In this document: positions 9,935 to 20,317 of the stretch, in pieces
How positions within the stretch are numbered: position 1 is the stretch's first letter
How the letters are laid out: each line of letters begins with the position of its first letter
Made by a program: the position numbers and the translations under genes
Notes under the pieces: model-generated
The model's input: the letters and a program-made list of their open reading frames with translations, nothing else
What the model was told of the DNA's origin: nothing
Databases searched by the model: none
From: Ceratorhiza oryzae-sativae
Taxonomy: Eukaryota; Basidiomycota; Agaricomycetes; Cantharellales; Ceratobasidiaceae
Direction of reading: 5' to 3'
NCBI GenBank assembly: GCA_030998015.1
Contig: JARWMV010000108.1
Location: 1 to 50,398, forward strand
Length of the DNA stretch: 50,398 nucleotides

Positions 9935-11548
9935 TCATAAAAGTTCTTCATCCCATTCCCAATTTTTGACCTTCTCATTGTCATCTAGGGCTTTTAGCAC
10001 TTTTGACAGGTGCTTGTCCCCTGGGATAGCATCCCTAATGAGTTGTTCCAGGTTGTGGTCTGGCGTGATTGCTTGTAGCCACAATGATTTTAATTCCAAA
10101 AATTGGTTTTGCACAAGCAGAGCTTGGCTCTCACCCCCCTCTTTAGGGATGTGCCTTGATAACCTAGAGAGTATGTCTGCCCAGCCATTTTTTGCCCCTT
10201 CAATGTATAGGATCTTGAATTCAAACCTGGACAGGAACTCATGCCATCGTGTGACTTGGCCATTCAATGGCCAATTTGTCTTCCAATACTCCAGATTCTT
10301 GTGATCACAAACAATGTTTAATGGGTGTTTGGCCCCTTCTAGCAAGTGACACCAGTGTTTGAGGGCTTTTATAATTGCCAGCATTTCTTTGTTGTAGATG
10401 TCATAGTTCCTTTCTGCCAGGACCATAGCTTTGGAGTAGTAGGAGATTGGGTGGAGCATTCTGTCTTCTCTGTATTGCAATAGTACAGCACCTGCGGCAT
10501 AGCCTGAGGTGTCTGTTTCTGGAATGAATGGTTTGCTGGGTTCTGGCTGAATTAGGAGGGGGGCTTCCTTTAATTTCTGCTTCAGTAAGTTCCATGCCTG
10601 GTCCCTTTCTTCCATCCATTCCCACTTTACATCCTTCTTGACAAGTTCATAAAGGCATTTTGTGATTTTCAAAAAGTCCTTTATGAAGTGCCTTAACCAA
10701 TTTGCAAACCCCAGCCCTTCCAGGACTTCAGTTGGGTTGGTAGGGGTTGGCCATTTGATGGCTTTTTCAACCTTGGCTGGGTCTACTTTAATTCCCTGAG
10801 GAGTCACTACTATTCCCAGGTAGTCCACTTTGGTGATGTCAAAAACACATTTCTCCAGGGTGCAGTATAGGCCAGTCTTTTGGAGACAACACAAGACTTC
10901 TCTGACGTGTTCATCATGTTCTTCTTGGTTTTTTGAGAATACTAATATGTTGTCCATGTAAATTACAATGTAAATGCCTTCAATGTCCCAGAATTCCTCC
11001 CAGATCATAGCCATGAAGGTTCCTGGTGTATTCTTTTGGCCGAATTGCATGACTAAGGGCTTGTACAGCCTGTATTTGGTCTTAAAAGTGGCCTTCCATT
11101 CATCTCCTTCCCAAATTTGTATGAGGTTGAAACCCCACTTTAGATCAAACTTGGTGAATATCCTTGCCCCACACAAAGTCTCCACAATATCATTGATGTG
11201 TGGGAGTGGGTACACATTGGAGACAGTCATTTCATTTAGCCACCAGTAGTCAATGCACATGTGCAGCTTCCCATTCTTTTTTTTAACAAATATGATCAGG
11301 GATGCCATTGGTGACCTTGAGGGTCTGATATGCCCTGCTTTCAGTTGGCAGTCCAAGGTCTTGTGCAATTCTGCATCTTCCTTGACACCCACACTATATA
11401 TGGGGCCATGCCTTGGCTTAGCATCTGGTTTTAGATCTATTTCCATGTCCCACTTCCTATGGGGTGGTAATGGCTGGACATCATCTTCTTCAGCAAATAT
11501 TTTCTTGAACTCTTTATATTTTGCTGGGAGCAAGTCTAAGGAGTCCAA
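9935..11548 (-). pseudogene. pol: Reverse transcriptase and RNase H of element B
   Basis: 537 codons hold the RT palm (MCIDYWWLNE, FTKFDLKWG) and RNase H (ETDTSGYAAG, NKEMLAI, CDHKNLEYW). The catalytic box reads YMDN: the Asp codon at 10949-10951 is AAC, a G-to-A change on the coding strand, which should kill polymerase activity. The frame is shut off from the protease by a TGA near 11573. RNase H is complete here and serves as reference for the deletion in element A. Confidence 0.92.
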
Positions 11549-11572
11549 CTGGAGCTCCTTGGGTTCATTTGC

Positions 11573-12112
11573 TCATATGTGTAAGGGTTTTGTGATGCAG
11601 TGCTTCAAACATATTGGCAAGTTGAACTTCATGTCCTTTCCATCCCAATCAATGTCAGGATTATGGAATTTGAGCCATGACATGCCCAGGACTAAATCAT
11701 TTTTGCCAATGTTCACAACATAAGCACTGAGAATTTCTTGGTGCTCCTGAATGCAAAACCCCAAGGTGCAATAATGGGTAACAGACCCAGAGTCAATCTC
11801 CCTTCCATCGATTACTTGTAGTTTTTTTGGTGTTTTTAGGGAGATGGTAGGGATATGATATTGTTTAACCAGATCTTCATGTATAAATACTGATGTGGCC
11901 CCTGAATCAATCATGGCCCATCCATTGAATTTTTTCATATTATATGCAGACTTGTGTTCAGGGGTTATGCACAGAGGGAATGCATGAAAGAAAAACTGAA
12001 GTTGGGATTGGTTTCCTAACAACATACATTCCATTTCCATATTTTTATTTTCATTCTGTGCATTTTGTAATATAGCACCCAAGACTGCCCCCCTGGCACA
12101 GTTTGAGCTCAT
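11573..12112 (-). pseudogene. pol: Protease domain of element B
   Basis: It starts at the ATGA shared with the gag stop and carries IDSGATSVFIH, the active-site Asp of retroviral-type aspartic proteases. The frame ends at a TGA where copy A has CAA, then continues in the same frame as RT. The protease cleaves the Gag-Pol precursor. Confidence 0.88.
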
Positions 12113-13500
12113 TCTTTTACCAACTCATCATCAGTAGTTTCTACATCCTCTATAATGGCCTTGTACCCTGACATCTTGGCCAAGGGGCATTTGGTGGCAA
12201 TATGACTGCACCCTCCACAGTTGTAGCAAGTATTCATCCCTTTCCCTTTTCCTGCACTATCCAGGTCCATTGCATCTGGGTCCTTTGCCTTGGTGACCAC
12301 TGGTGGGTGATTGTCCTTCTTTATGTCCTTGAAGGATTCTTGGACATTGGTGTTGCTACCATTGTAATGGACAGTGGGGACTGTGAAACCCTTGGCATTG
12401 GGCCCAATGGCCACAATTTGGCCCTTTACTGCCCTGCCATCTTTGATTTTGTATATTTGCTCCCCACTCTTGAATTTTTCCTTTGGGGGGCCACTTTGGG
12501 AGGCCGTCAGTGCTTTACTGGATGAGGTGTTGTTGCTGCTAGACTTATTGCCTCCATGGGATGTCCTTTTGCTACCAAATGAGATGAGGTGGCAGTCAAT
12601 TTCCAGGGCCCGCTGGGTGAGCTGGGCAAAGGTTTTGGTGCAGGGGTCATAGTTTTGGGCCACCATGCTGTCTGTTACATCTGATGATAGACCATCATAG
12701 AATTGGTCATGCATGGCTGTGTCATTGTAGTTGAGCCCCATTGAGTATAAGTTGAACAGGGTGAGATAATCCTGAACCATCTTGGATTTTTTCAGTTTCC
12801 ACCATTTATCACAGTTATTTTCAGTGCAGTTCAAGTCCCCATAACAGGTAGTGAATTCCTGCCAAAACAGGTTGGCATCATGAAGCCATGGGATCATGGT
12901 TCCAGGGTTTAGTATTTCAAATTCCTTGTATGAGTTAACCCATTCAGCAGCAGACCCTTCAAGGTAGGACATAATAAAGGTGACCACCTGGTCAGTGGAG
13001 TGCCCACTCATATTTGTATTGATATATTGCACACATGCAATCCTGAATGAGATGGCGTCTTCATGCTTTGTGCCATCAAATTTTTGGGGAGCAGCCATCT
13101 TAACTTTTGCAGTTGACCTGCTAGAGGGGGTGGTAGCTGCTGGTTGTGGCTGAGTCACACTGGAGGAAGGTTGTACTTGGGTGATGCTTGTGCCTCCTGA
13201 GGAGGTGTTGATTTGCACTTCAATGCACATGATAGTGGTTTGTAGGATTGCTAGCATGCCAACTAGGTTGTTGACATTGGTGGCTAATCCAGCCACATCA
13301 GTGTCTATCTTTGCTTGATTAGCTGTGAGCTTTGCTTTGAGCATGTCTGTGTAGGTTTTGTTGCTATGTTCAACATCTCCAATATTGTTTTGGAGGTTGT
13401 TGGTTCATTCTTGCAGTTTGTCCATAGACTGAAGCATATAGACTACTTTGTCTCCATTGGACATATTTGCCCAGGCAGGGGCAGGGGCTGGTGATGCCAT
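12109..13500 (-). pseudogene. gag: Gag of element B
   Basis: I take the ATG at 13500 (MASPAPAPAW), equal to that of element A. The N-terminal helical region carries a TGA near 13406. The remaining 411 codons from 13344 hold the capsid domain (KFDGTKHED, YLTLFNLY) and the zinc knuckle CYNCGGCSHIATKC, in which the CX2CX4HX4C ligands are intact. It ends in the ATGA overlap with pol. This copy shows gag uninterrupted and so defines the hAT-like insertion in A. Confidence 0.9.
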
Positions 13501-13519
13501 TTCAGAAAGGATTCAGGTA

Positions 13520-14450
13520 AATTTTTTTAAAGATGACAGAGACAATAAGGAAGTACAGGGAATTGGGAGTTGTTTTGATAGTAGAGAATTTCTGTTCCCT
13601 GCACAAGTCTATAAATTTCAAAGTTTTCAGTTCCCCCAAACCTCAACCATGTATTGTCCAAGTCCCAACTTTTTGTGTCCTGACAACAATATGGGTGTTC
13701 CACCTTTTTCAGTTTAGTTTGATCCTGAAGGAGTGCTTCCTTGGGGAGAATTGATTTGGGCTGCTGGAAGGGGTGTTTCTTCCTGAATTGGCAAGCCTGT
13801 GCCACTTAGAAAAGTAGGGTGAGGGAGGTCTGACAGTGTTGAGAAGACAGGGAAGGCATACTCATGGGGTGCAGTGGTTTCTTGGACTAGTGCTTCTAGT
13901 CTGAGATGGTTGTGGAGGAGGGATAGGTAGTTCTCCTGATGTTTGCACAACAGCTCAGTTAGGTATGCACAGCAGGGCTCAGCTTTGTGAAGTTTTTCAC
14001 AAGTTTCTTCATAATTATTATGGTAGTGACAATACCTGTCTTGGAAATTTTTGATGGTATCTAGTAGGTGACGAAGGAGTTGTTGGCCAAGGTTTGCCAG
14101 CTTAGAGCTGGTTACAAGGGATGGTGTAGTAATATAAAAATTTGTCCTTCTTAGGACAGTAGGGGCAGTGCGCCAGGAAGGTGGCTCCTTTTGCCTGGTG
14201 ACAAATCTTGCACTCAGGGGCACCTGGCTTGGTTACAAAGGCTTGTTGGGCTTGTCCAACTTTCTGGGGTTGGACTTTGACAATTATCACACAGTTAAAA
14301 TTGATGTGCCCAGCTCCTTCAAGGATGTCTTCAACTGAGTTACAGGTGAAGCAGTGGATGGATAGGTGTCCAAACCACCCACACAAATGGCAGTGCTGGT
14401 CTTCTGTAAAGGTTTGTGCCACTGAGGGCTGTGCGTTCCGTCAGAGACAT
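13520..14450 (-). CDS. Accessory zinc-knuckle / coiled-coil ORFs of element B
   Basis: Same three-frame arrangement as at 5579-6500: knuckle frame 14422-14102 (CHLCGWFGHLSIHC kept), coiled-coil frame ending 13714, and third frame 13805-13527. Ends are at the same places in A and B although the copies differ at many sites. The first frame again lacks an ATG. Function unknown. Confidence 0.5.
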
Positions 14451-14828
14451 AGTCAAGCAAGAGCAAGATAAAAAAAGGTAGACCCTTTCCCAAGTCTATT
14501 GGAATAAGAAGGTGACCTCTGTTGCTCAACTACTTAAGGGCAATGAGCAACCCCACCTCTTGTTGACGAAAGAGATTAGAGAACCAGAGCATGTTACAAC
14601 ATGTGAGGGGCCCAACCTTTGGTCAGTGAGCAGCTGCATCCGTGAAGACCAGTAGCGCTTCAACTGATATAGGTATGCAAGGTTTCACAGAGGCATGTAT
14701 AGGGCAACAATGTCTTGTGGCTGTGGATAGGTGGAGTGGGATTGGGGAAGGCAACAGGGTGTTATCTTGAGACAATGCCAATGGCACCCCAGATGTATCC
14801 CAGACGACACTGAGACTTACAATTGAAA

Positions 14829-14842
14829 AGAACTTGATCTGA
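14829..14842 (-). promoter_or_regulatory. Decayed self-complementary PBS of element B
   Basis: The element strand reads TCAGATCAAGTTCTT after the LTR. It differs from A (TCAGGTCAAGTTCTT) by one G-to-A change and then diverges, so complementarity to the LTR start-site word is shorter than in A. A GTAAGT donor follows as in A. Confidence 0.55.
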
Positions 14843-15210
14843 TGTTGATGATGACAATTCAGGCAACAAGAAGAGTAGAAAGAGAACTTGTATTTGACAA
14901 GAGGTCAAGTTCTTGAGGAGCCCTCTGCAAACTTGACCCAGATTATATACATGATATGAGCCACATCATAACAAACAAGTCCAAACAGTGAGTCATGACC
15001 AATAAGAGATAGAAGTGATAGAAGCAACTGCAGAACTGTGGAATTTCACATCAGAGTTGAAATACATCATGGTTATCAGTCCAGAACATCCCCTGAATCA
15101 CATGACACAGATATACCATAAAAGGCAAATATGTTTTGAAAATGATCTCATAAAATGTAATAAATCAAGAAAATATTATAGAGTGGATATATGCATGTCA
15201 GTTCATGACA
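14843..15210 (-). repeat. 5' LTR of element B
   Basis: 368 bp. It begins TGTCATGAACTGACA at 15210 and ends CATCAACA at 14843 on the element strand. With its leader it forms a near-perfect inverted repeat with the LTR and leader of element G (15265-16053). Confidence 0.92.
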
Positions 15211-15264
15211 CAGCAGGCCTTGGCTCTGCAAAGCTTTTTGCAAGTTTCTTTGTACCTATTGCAG
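15211..15264 (-). pseudogene. 54-bp inverted spacer: accessory-ORF piece of derivative I
   Basis: Read on the minus strand it begins CTGCAATAGGTACAAAG and ends AAGGCCTGCTG, which continues the accessory ORF broken at 8218 but in the opposite orientation. Its CTGCA matches the left target copy of B. This is best explained by inversion of the spacer through exchange between the two flanking inverted LTRs. Confidence 0.75.
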
Positions 15265-16053
15265 TGTCACGAACTGACATGCATATATCCACTCTATAAT
15301 ATTTTCTTGATTTATTACATTTTATGAGATCCTTTCAAAAACATACTTGCCTTTTATGGTATATCTGTGTCATGTGATTCAGGGGATGTTCTGGACTGAT
15401 AACCATGATGTATTTCAACTCTGATGTGAAATTCCACAGTTCTGCAGTTGCTTCTATCACTTCTATCTCTTATTGGTCATGACTCACTGTTTGGACTTGT
15501 TTGTTATGATGTGGCTCATATCATGTATATAATCTGGGTCAAGTTTGCAGAGGGCTCCTCAAGAACTTGACCTCTTGTCAAATACAAGTTCTCTTTCTAC
15601 TCTTCTTGTTGCCTGAATTGTCATCATCAACATCAGATCAAGTTCTTTTCAATTGTAAGTCTCAGTGTTGTCTGGGATACATCTGGGGTGCTGTTGGCAT
15701 TGTCTCAAGATAACACTCTGTTGCCTTCCCCAATCCCACTCCACCTATCCACAGCCACAAGACATTGTTGCCCTATACATGCCTATGTGAAGCCTTGCAT
15801 ACCTATATCAATTGAAGCACTACCAGTCTTCATGGATGTGGCTGCTCACTGACCAAAGGTTGGGCCCCTCACATGTTGTAACAAGCTTTGGTTCTCTAAT
15901 CTCTTTCATTGACAAGAGGTGGGGTTGCTCATTGCCCTTAAGTAGCTGAGCAATGGAGGTCACCTTCCTATTCCAATGGACTTGGGAAAGGGTCTATTTT
16001 TCTTCTTGTTCTATCTTGCTCCTGCTCAAGTATGTCTCTGACAGAACACATGG
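15265..16053 (+). mobile_element. 5' LTR and leader of family-A element G
   Basis: LTR 15265-15632 (TGTCACGAACTGACA to CATCAACA), then decayed PBS (TCAGATCAAGTTCTT), GTAAGT donor and leader up to 16053, where element C1 interrupts it. The remainder of G resumes at 28742. Its leader has the same private changes as B's, consistent with exchange between the two inverted arms. Confidence 0.88.
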
Positions 16054-16721
16054 TGTTGTGACCCTCTGGAGGCTTCCTTGTGAAGCACTTAAGTAGTGGC
16101 TGTGTGACAATTTGGTGCTATACAGTATGTATTGAGTGTTCTAGTTACAGTGTTTGCTATGGTCTATGGTGGTTGACAAGATAAAGCAAGCTGAGGTGTC
16201 CAGTCTTGCTTTATCCTTCTTATATATGCCTGTGGCTGCGGTGGCTGTAGACGTATTATCTAAGCACACTCTGCAGTAGGTGTAGGTTATGTACAGTACT
16301 ATGGGTTAGGTAATTGTTTGTCTTAAGTTTGTGTGGCTCCAAATCTTATAGAGCCACGCAAGGTCCAAGGGGTAGGCGCTGAGGTCACATGATCCTGCTG
16401 TAAGTGCCAAGATCACATGACAACTTGCTCCTTGCTCCAAGTAACAAGGGAGAGAAATGCTGGAGTGAGTTCAGGGTAACCACTGTAGGTGCTGAGGTCA
16501 CATGATCCTTCTGTAAGTGCTGAGATCACATGACAACTCACTCCTCACTCCAAGTAACAATGGAGAGAAATGCTGGAGCAAGTTCAGGGTAACCACCATA
16601 AGCGCCAGCTAAGCGCCAAGGTCACATGACCTTGTTTATGGCTTGTTCTTCTTAGGAAAAATGCCATAAATCTGTAAAAATATTTGGTTGTTTTGTTATG
16701 TCCGTTTGATGGGTCATAACA
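16054..16721 (-). repeat. 3' LTR of C1
   Basis: 668 bp with ends TGTTGTGACC/GGGTCATAACA as seen on the plus strand. It holds TATATAAG (rc, near 16230), the hairpin GATAAAGCAAG..CTTGCTTTATC at the start site, a second stem-loop (16245-16276) and decayed tandem hairpin units with CACATGAC in place of the CACGTGAC of C2. Confidence 0.92.
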
Positions 16722-16735
16722 TTATCCCCCCCTTT
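16722..16735 (-). promoter_or_regulatory. Polypurine tract of C1
   Basis: The element strand reads AAAGGGGGGGATAA abutting the 3' LTR, the plus-strand primer. The same tract is at 37542-37555 in C2 and fixes the element's direction. Confidence 0.8.
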
Positions 16736-16787
16736 GGACATGTCTTAGGGGACCTCAAGACATGGTTTAGTTCCTTATGCAAAAGGA

Positions 16788-16914
16788 AATCTCATGCACC
16801 AAGGAGGTTAAGGGCGCTGGACTTGAACCAACAACCTTTCAGCTGATTCAGTATTGTTCAATGAGGTCAGGCTGAGTCAGGCTAGACCCCTTAACCTCTC
16901 CATTACATGAGATT
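16788..16914 (-). ncRNA. tRNA-like Pol III unit beside the polypurine tract (C1 copy)
   Basis: On the minus strand there is a B box GGTTCAAGTCC within a T-arm-like hairpin, an upstream A-box-like segment running into GAGGTTAAGG, outer arms AATCTCATG..CATGAGATT, and an inner pairing GAGGTTAAGGG/CCCTTAACCTC. A TTTT run follows (16784-16781). It does not fold as a standard tRNA: the strand complementary to the 5' arm is displaced. The C2 copy (37619-37744) keeps better boxes. Possible roles are a tRNA mimic, primer or Pol III promoter. Confidence 0.4.
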
Positions 16915-17031
16915 GTTTTTCTTTTCTTTGTTGTGGAGGTTATTTAGGGGTGAGGATTTGTCTGCTTCTTCTCAGAATGCCCCAACTGTTTGATTGGGCA
17001 TAGCAGAAGTTGTACAGTACAGTAAATTATT

Positions 17032-18361
17032 CTAAGGGAATACAAAAAATGGTTTTCCTCCTGCATACACCCATTCCACATTTCTTGATACCCATAAGTC
17101 CCCTTCTTCCCCCTCTATGTCTGACCAACATTTCATGATTGCCAACTGGCTATTTCCCAGAATAACTGTTGGCTGTACCTTCATTGATTTGACATGTGCA
17201 TACCTGCCTGTGAAGTCTGCCTTGTACTGGCTCAGGGCCTTGAGCAAGTACTTCCTGTTTGACTGGACCATGTTGTCCAGGATCCAAATGTCAGCATCTT
17301 CTGACAAGTTGCCCATATTCCACACATTGCACATCTGGCTGTGGCAGCCCTTAGATTGTGCATATGCCGTTTTCCCTGTTCCAGTTTCTCCTTCTATCAC
17401 CAGGATGCGATGGCACACCCCTCTTCCCCTCTTCTCGACCTCCTTGGCAAACCATCTGTCTGCTCAGTCAATGTGCTCCCAGTCTTCCGGGACCTCTAAC
17501 TCCACAGGGATTGCAGGCATGCAACCCCGGTCTTCCTTGTATGTGTACTCGGCATATGCTCGTACCAAGTTCCACGTTGTCACCATCTGGAGGGGGCAGA
17601 GGCGCTTGAACACCTGGTAGTACTCCTGTTTCATTGCTGAGGCAACAATCTCCATCCCATCCTCCAAGTCTGCCTCCATCCTTGACTGTTTTCTGCCCTT
17701 TCCCTTCACCAAGATCTCCTCCAACCTTTCCAAGGTCAGGTCCCCTGCCATCAAATCCTCTATCTCCTCGCCATTAGCTCCAACATCCTTCCAGAGATAG
17801 TTGAAGGCATGCCTTGCTGGGTTGCCTCCTGGTCCATCCTTGAGGTCTTTGGGCCATATGTTGGGGTGTTGCCCCTCGAAGTCCCAGAACCCCGCATTCT
17901 GGGTGTTCCACCCACCCTTCTGTTCCTGACTGATGGAGAGGGTGTGGATGTGCAGGGGCTGGGTCGGGTTGTAGTTTGGCTCCTCTGGGTTGTGCTGTTC
18001 GACCATGGCTAAGGTTGCCCAGTGATTGGGCCGGTGGCAGCAGAACACCTTGTATTGGGCGGTGAGCCCACTTGAGGGCTGATCGCGTAGCTTCAACCAG
18101 GTCAGCAGCACTGCCCTGGTCTGGACACAGAATCAGGGGACCTGTGCGGTTTCAGTCAGCTCTTTGGACCTGCGATCCATCAGCATAAGCTGCATAGAAG
18201 CAGGTGAGGGGGCTCAGCTTGATTCCCAGGGCACCAGCAATGCCAATGCCAACCTCTGCCCTGCGCTTGATTTGTTTGGCTGGGGTGTTCCCATGTTCGA
18301 GCCATCTTCGCTTAGCATTGTTGGTATTTTTAGAAGTAGATGCATCTTGTGGGGAGGGCAT
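17032..18361 (-). pseudogene. Rep-like protein: HUH endonuclease plus P-loop helicase (C1 cargo)
   Basis: The predicted gene has exon 1 from ATG 18361 (basic, KRRW..KQIKRR), an intron 18169-18121 (GTCC donor, weak; CTGAC branch; CCAG acceptor) and exon 2 to TAG 17032. Rep hallmarks in order: VLLTW (possible motif I), LHIHTL (HUH metal site), HPNI, YLWKD (motif III with a single catalytic Tyr and the YxxK spacing), Walker A GETGTGKT, a Walker B-like DIWILDN and motif C-like VILGN. This order is that of Reps from geminivirus-like circular ssDNA replicons. It is a relic: TGA at 17464-17466 in a CGA-like context, and Walker B Asp-to-Asn compared with WILDDM in C2. No Helitron-type second Tyr or long helicase is present. 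Confidence 0.8.
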
Positions 18362-18781
18362 GAGATGATAGCCCCTTTTACCCCTGAAGGTGTCCCCTAG
18401 ATATACCCTCTCTGGTTGTTGTGGTCACATGGTTTCCTGATGTAGGCTTGTGCTGGTTATGACACATCTCCAAGGGGTGCCCTTCCTGCATTCCCCTGCA
18501 TCAGCCTTTCTCCTTGCTATGCTTGGGGCCTCCACTCCTCCACTTTGGTTGGTGCCCCCTCTCTGACCCCCCTGGTAGTTAGGGGATAGTGTATATTCAT
18601 GTGACTAGGCTAGGTCATGTGATTCCCATGCTTTGTCATTTGTTTTCTGGCAGATGGTCACATGTCCATTGGTGTCACCTGACCAGACCTTGTTTTGATG
18701 TTTGTGCAAGTTATTGTGTTGCACTGTGATTTTTTAATGTTTGTGGTTTTTGTTGTTTTCCTTCCTCATCCTGTCTTTACT
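18362..18781. promoter_or_regulatory. Divergent intergenic region between Rep and ORFY (C1)
   Basis: 420 bp separates the Rep start (minus) from the ORFY start (plus), so it should hold both promoters. It contains one copy of a 62-bp unit (near 18598-18660: CATGTGACTAGGC..TCTGGCAG) that is present three times in C2. No clear TATA box or canonical rolling-circle nonanucleotide was seen. Confidence 0.45.
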
Positions 18782-19314
18782 ATGCACATTATTTCCCTTA
18801 ACTACAATCCCCTTGACTGCACCTGCTGGTCTCTCCCTGAGGGGGAGTACTGCGCCTACTGTGATATCATGTGCAACACCTCCCTTGAAGACTTCTATGG
18901 AGGTGTCGGGGATTGGTTCTTCTGTGGGGTGCCAGGTACATGTGCTTGTTCTTCATCGTTCTCATGTAGCTAACTTGTTCTGTAGAAGAACGCATCCTCC
19001 TTGATGGTTGGGCCCATGAGGCCACCCTTGAGCATGTCTGGGCACTTGTTGATCAGGACTACAAGTCCTTTGAGGAGCAGTCTCACCAGGCCGCTCTTGC
19101 CAAATTCTTTGAGGAGGGCTCTGCTCCCTTGTTTGATGAAGCTTTGCCCTTTGCAGCATCTGGTTCTGGGTGTTTCCAGAACTACATGGCCAACTTCCCA
19201 GGGGGGGAGGCTCCTTGGCTGTGGCCCACTACCCAGTCAGTTGTTCAGACCAATAAGAAGGATAAAAAAGGCAAGAAGCCCTATACCCGGCCCCTCAAGG
19301 GCAAATGTAAATAG
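18782..19314 (+). CDS. ORFY, antisense intron-containing gene of the C cargo (C1)
   Basis: Exon 1 is 18782-18935 and exon 2 is 18986-19314, with a 50-bp intron (18936-18985; GTACAT donor, GTAGCTAAC branch region, TGTAG acceptor). The product is about 160 residues: a Cys-rich N-terminus (DCTCW, CAYCD), an acidic middle with Trp and Phe, and a Lys-rich tail (KKDKKGKKPY). It runs against the retroelement and diverges from Rep. Reading frame, intron and phase are the same in C2, which argues for coding function. I do not recognise a family; position recalls the second gene of ambisense ssDNA replicons, but nothing in the sequence shows a capsid. Confidence 0.65.
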
Positions 19315-19409
19315 AGAGTAAAAGGAAATGTATTAAGTTTGATGTGTAAAAAGAGAAAAAAAAAAAACCTCTTATACATTCAGGAGAAAATCTGTGGGAG
19401 GCAAAGTGG
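19315..19409. other. Short convergent gap between ORFY and ORFX (C1)
   Basis: 95 bp with an A-rich run, where the two convergent genes end. It probably contains both 3' ends. No hairpin terminator is expected in a eukaryote. Confidence 0.4.
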
Positions 19410-20231
19410 TCATATGGGGGCTGGCTCTAACAGTGGCACCTCCTCCAGAGCTTTGACAAGCTTGTTTTCCCACTGGTCCCAGTCCTGTTTGGCTTCCTCC
19501 ACAGCTGGGTCCAGGGTGGGTTCCTTTATTTCTGGCTTGGCTTCTTCCTCAGCCACAACCAGTGATTCTAGGCTTGATGTAAGGCTTGTCATATCAGTGT
19601 TGTAATTGGTGTTTTTGTTTGGGTGCACCTTCACCCAATTTCGTAAGTCACTCATGTTTGCCTGCTTTGTCCTGATAGCAGTAAACATCTCATCAGTGGT
19701 AGTTGCTTCGAGCAGTCCCACATATGGCATGGCCGGTGTCAACTTCCATTCTTCCAACAATGCCTTGGCCTGGCGCTCCACCTCCCAGTCCCCTCCATCT
19801 GCCATTTGGCCTGTGGCCCTCCTCTGTTGTCTTGCTGCCTTGGTCACCATGTTGACTGTTGGTCCCACAATATTGTCAATGACATACATTGGTGTTCTTA
19901 GCAAGGCATTTCTTGTCGTTGGCTTCTGGCTTCCATGCCATGTCAGGACCCCTAACCTGGGATCCAGGTACTTGTCATTGTCAATCCAGTTCCTTTCATC
20001 CCTTAACTTCTTTGGGATGTACACTAGGTTAGCCCCTGGCAATAGTCGTTCAGCGTACCTCTGGGCATCTTCCACACTGGAGCAGTACATCCCTGGTTTA
20101 GGACAATTTTCCCTGCCAGGGTAGGGTGCTGGCCACCTAGTAGTGGGTGGCTGCTGAAGTGGGGCCACCTGATTTTCAGCAAGTGGTGTGTAACGGTTGG
20201 GATGTGCAACTGGGTGAGTGACAAAAGGCAT
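19410..20231 (-). CDS. ORFX, unknown gene between pol and ORFY (C1)
   Basis: 273 codons from ATG 20231 (MPFVTHPV) to TAA/TGA near 19410. The open frame extends upstream without ATG into the end of pol, in another frame (KENQTRIWKALKG). Features seen: Pro-rich N-terminus, PAPYPGREN, a conserved middle with KLRDERNWIDNDKYLDPRLG, and an acidic C-terminus. No signal peptide or membrane segment. It aligns end to end with 39228-40046 in C2, with mostly substitutions. No family recognised. Confidence 0.65.
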   Translation of the reverse strand: MPFVTHPVAHPNRYTPLAENQVAPLQQPPTTRWPAPYPGRENCPKPGMYCSSVEDAQRYAERLLPGANLVYIPKKLRDERNWIDNDKYLDPRLGVLTWHGSQKPTTRNALLRTPMYVIDNIVGPTVNMVTKAARQQRRATGQMADGGDWEVERQAKALLEEWKLTPAMPYVGLLEATTTDEMFTAIRTKQANMSDLRNWVKVHPNKNTNYNTDMTSLTSSLESLVVAEEEAKPEIKEPTLDPAVEEAKQDWDQWENKLVKALEEVPLLEPAPI

Positions 20232-20317
20232 GTTTTGGGGTTTTGCAGGTGTATTGTGGTGCAAGTGAGGTGGTAGAGCAGGCTCTGGCCTTTCTTTGGT
20301 ATCCTGGATGGCTCCTT

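Larger units (their letters stand above)
8219..15210 (-). mobile_element. Ty3/Gypsy element B (family A), full length but inactive
   Basis: A complete 6992-bp element: 3' LTR 8219-8594, polypurine tract, pol, gag, accessory ORFs, PBS, 5' LTR 14843-15210. It is strongly CpG-depleted, with TGA stops where copies A or F have CGA. The RT box is YMDN instead of YMDD. It inserted into derivative I; the right-hand target copy is now inverted (see 15211-15264). Confidence 0.92.

Noticed and set aside
8214..15215. CTGCA/CAGCA as an imperfect target duplication of B
   Set aside because: The inverted spacer carries a perfect CTGCA at its other end in the right context, so the near-match beside the LTR is coincidental.
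17032..18361. Helitron as explanation for HUH plus helicase
   Set aside because: The helicase part is short and Rep-like, the YLWKD site has one Tyr, and no TC..CTRR ends or 3' hairpin were found around the gene.
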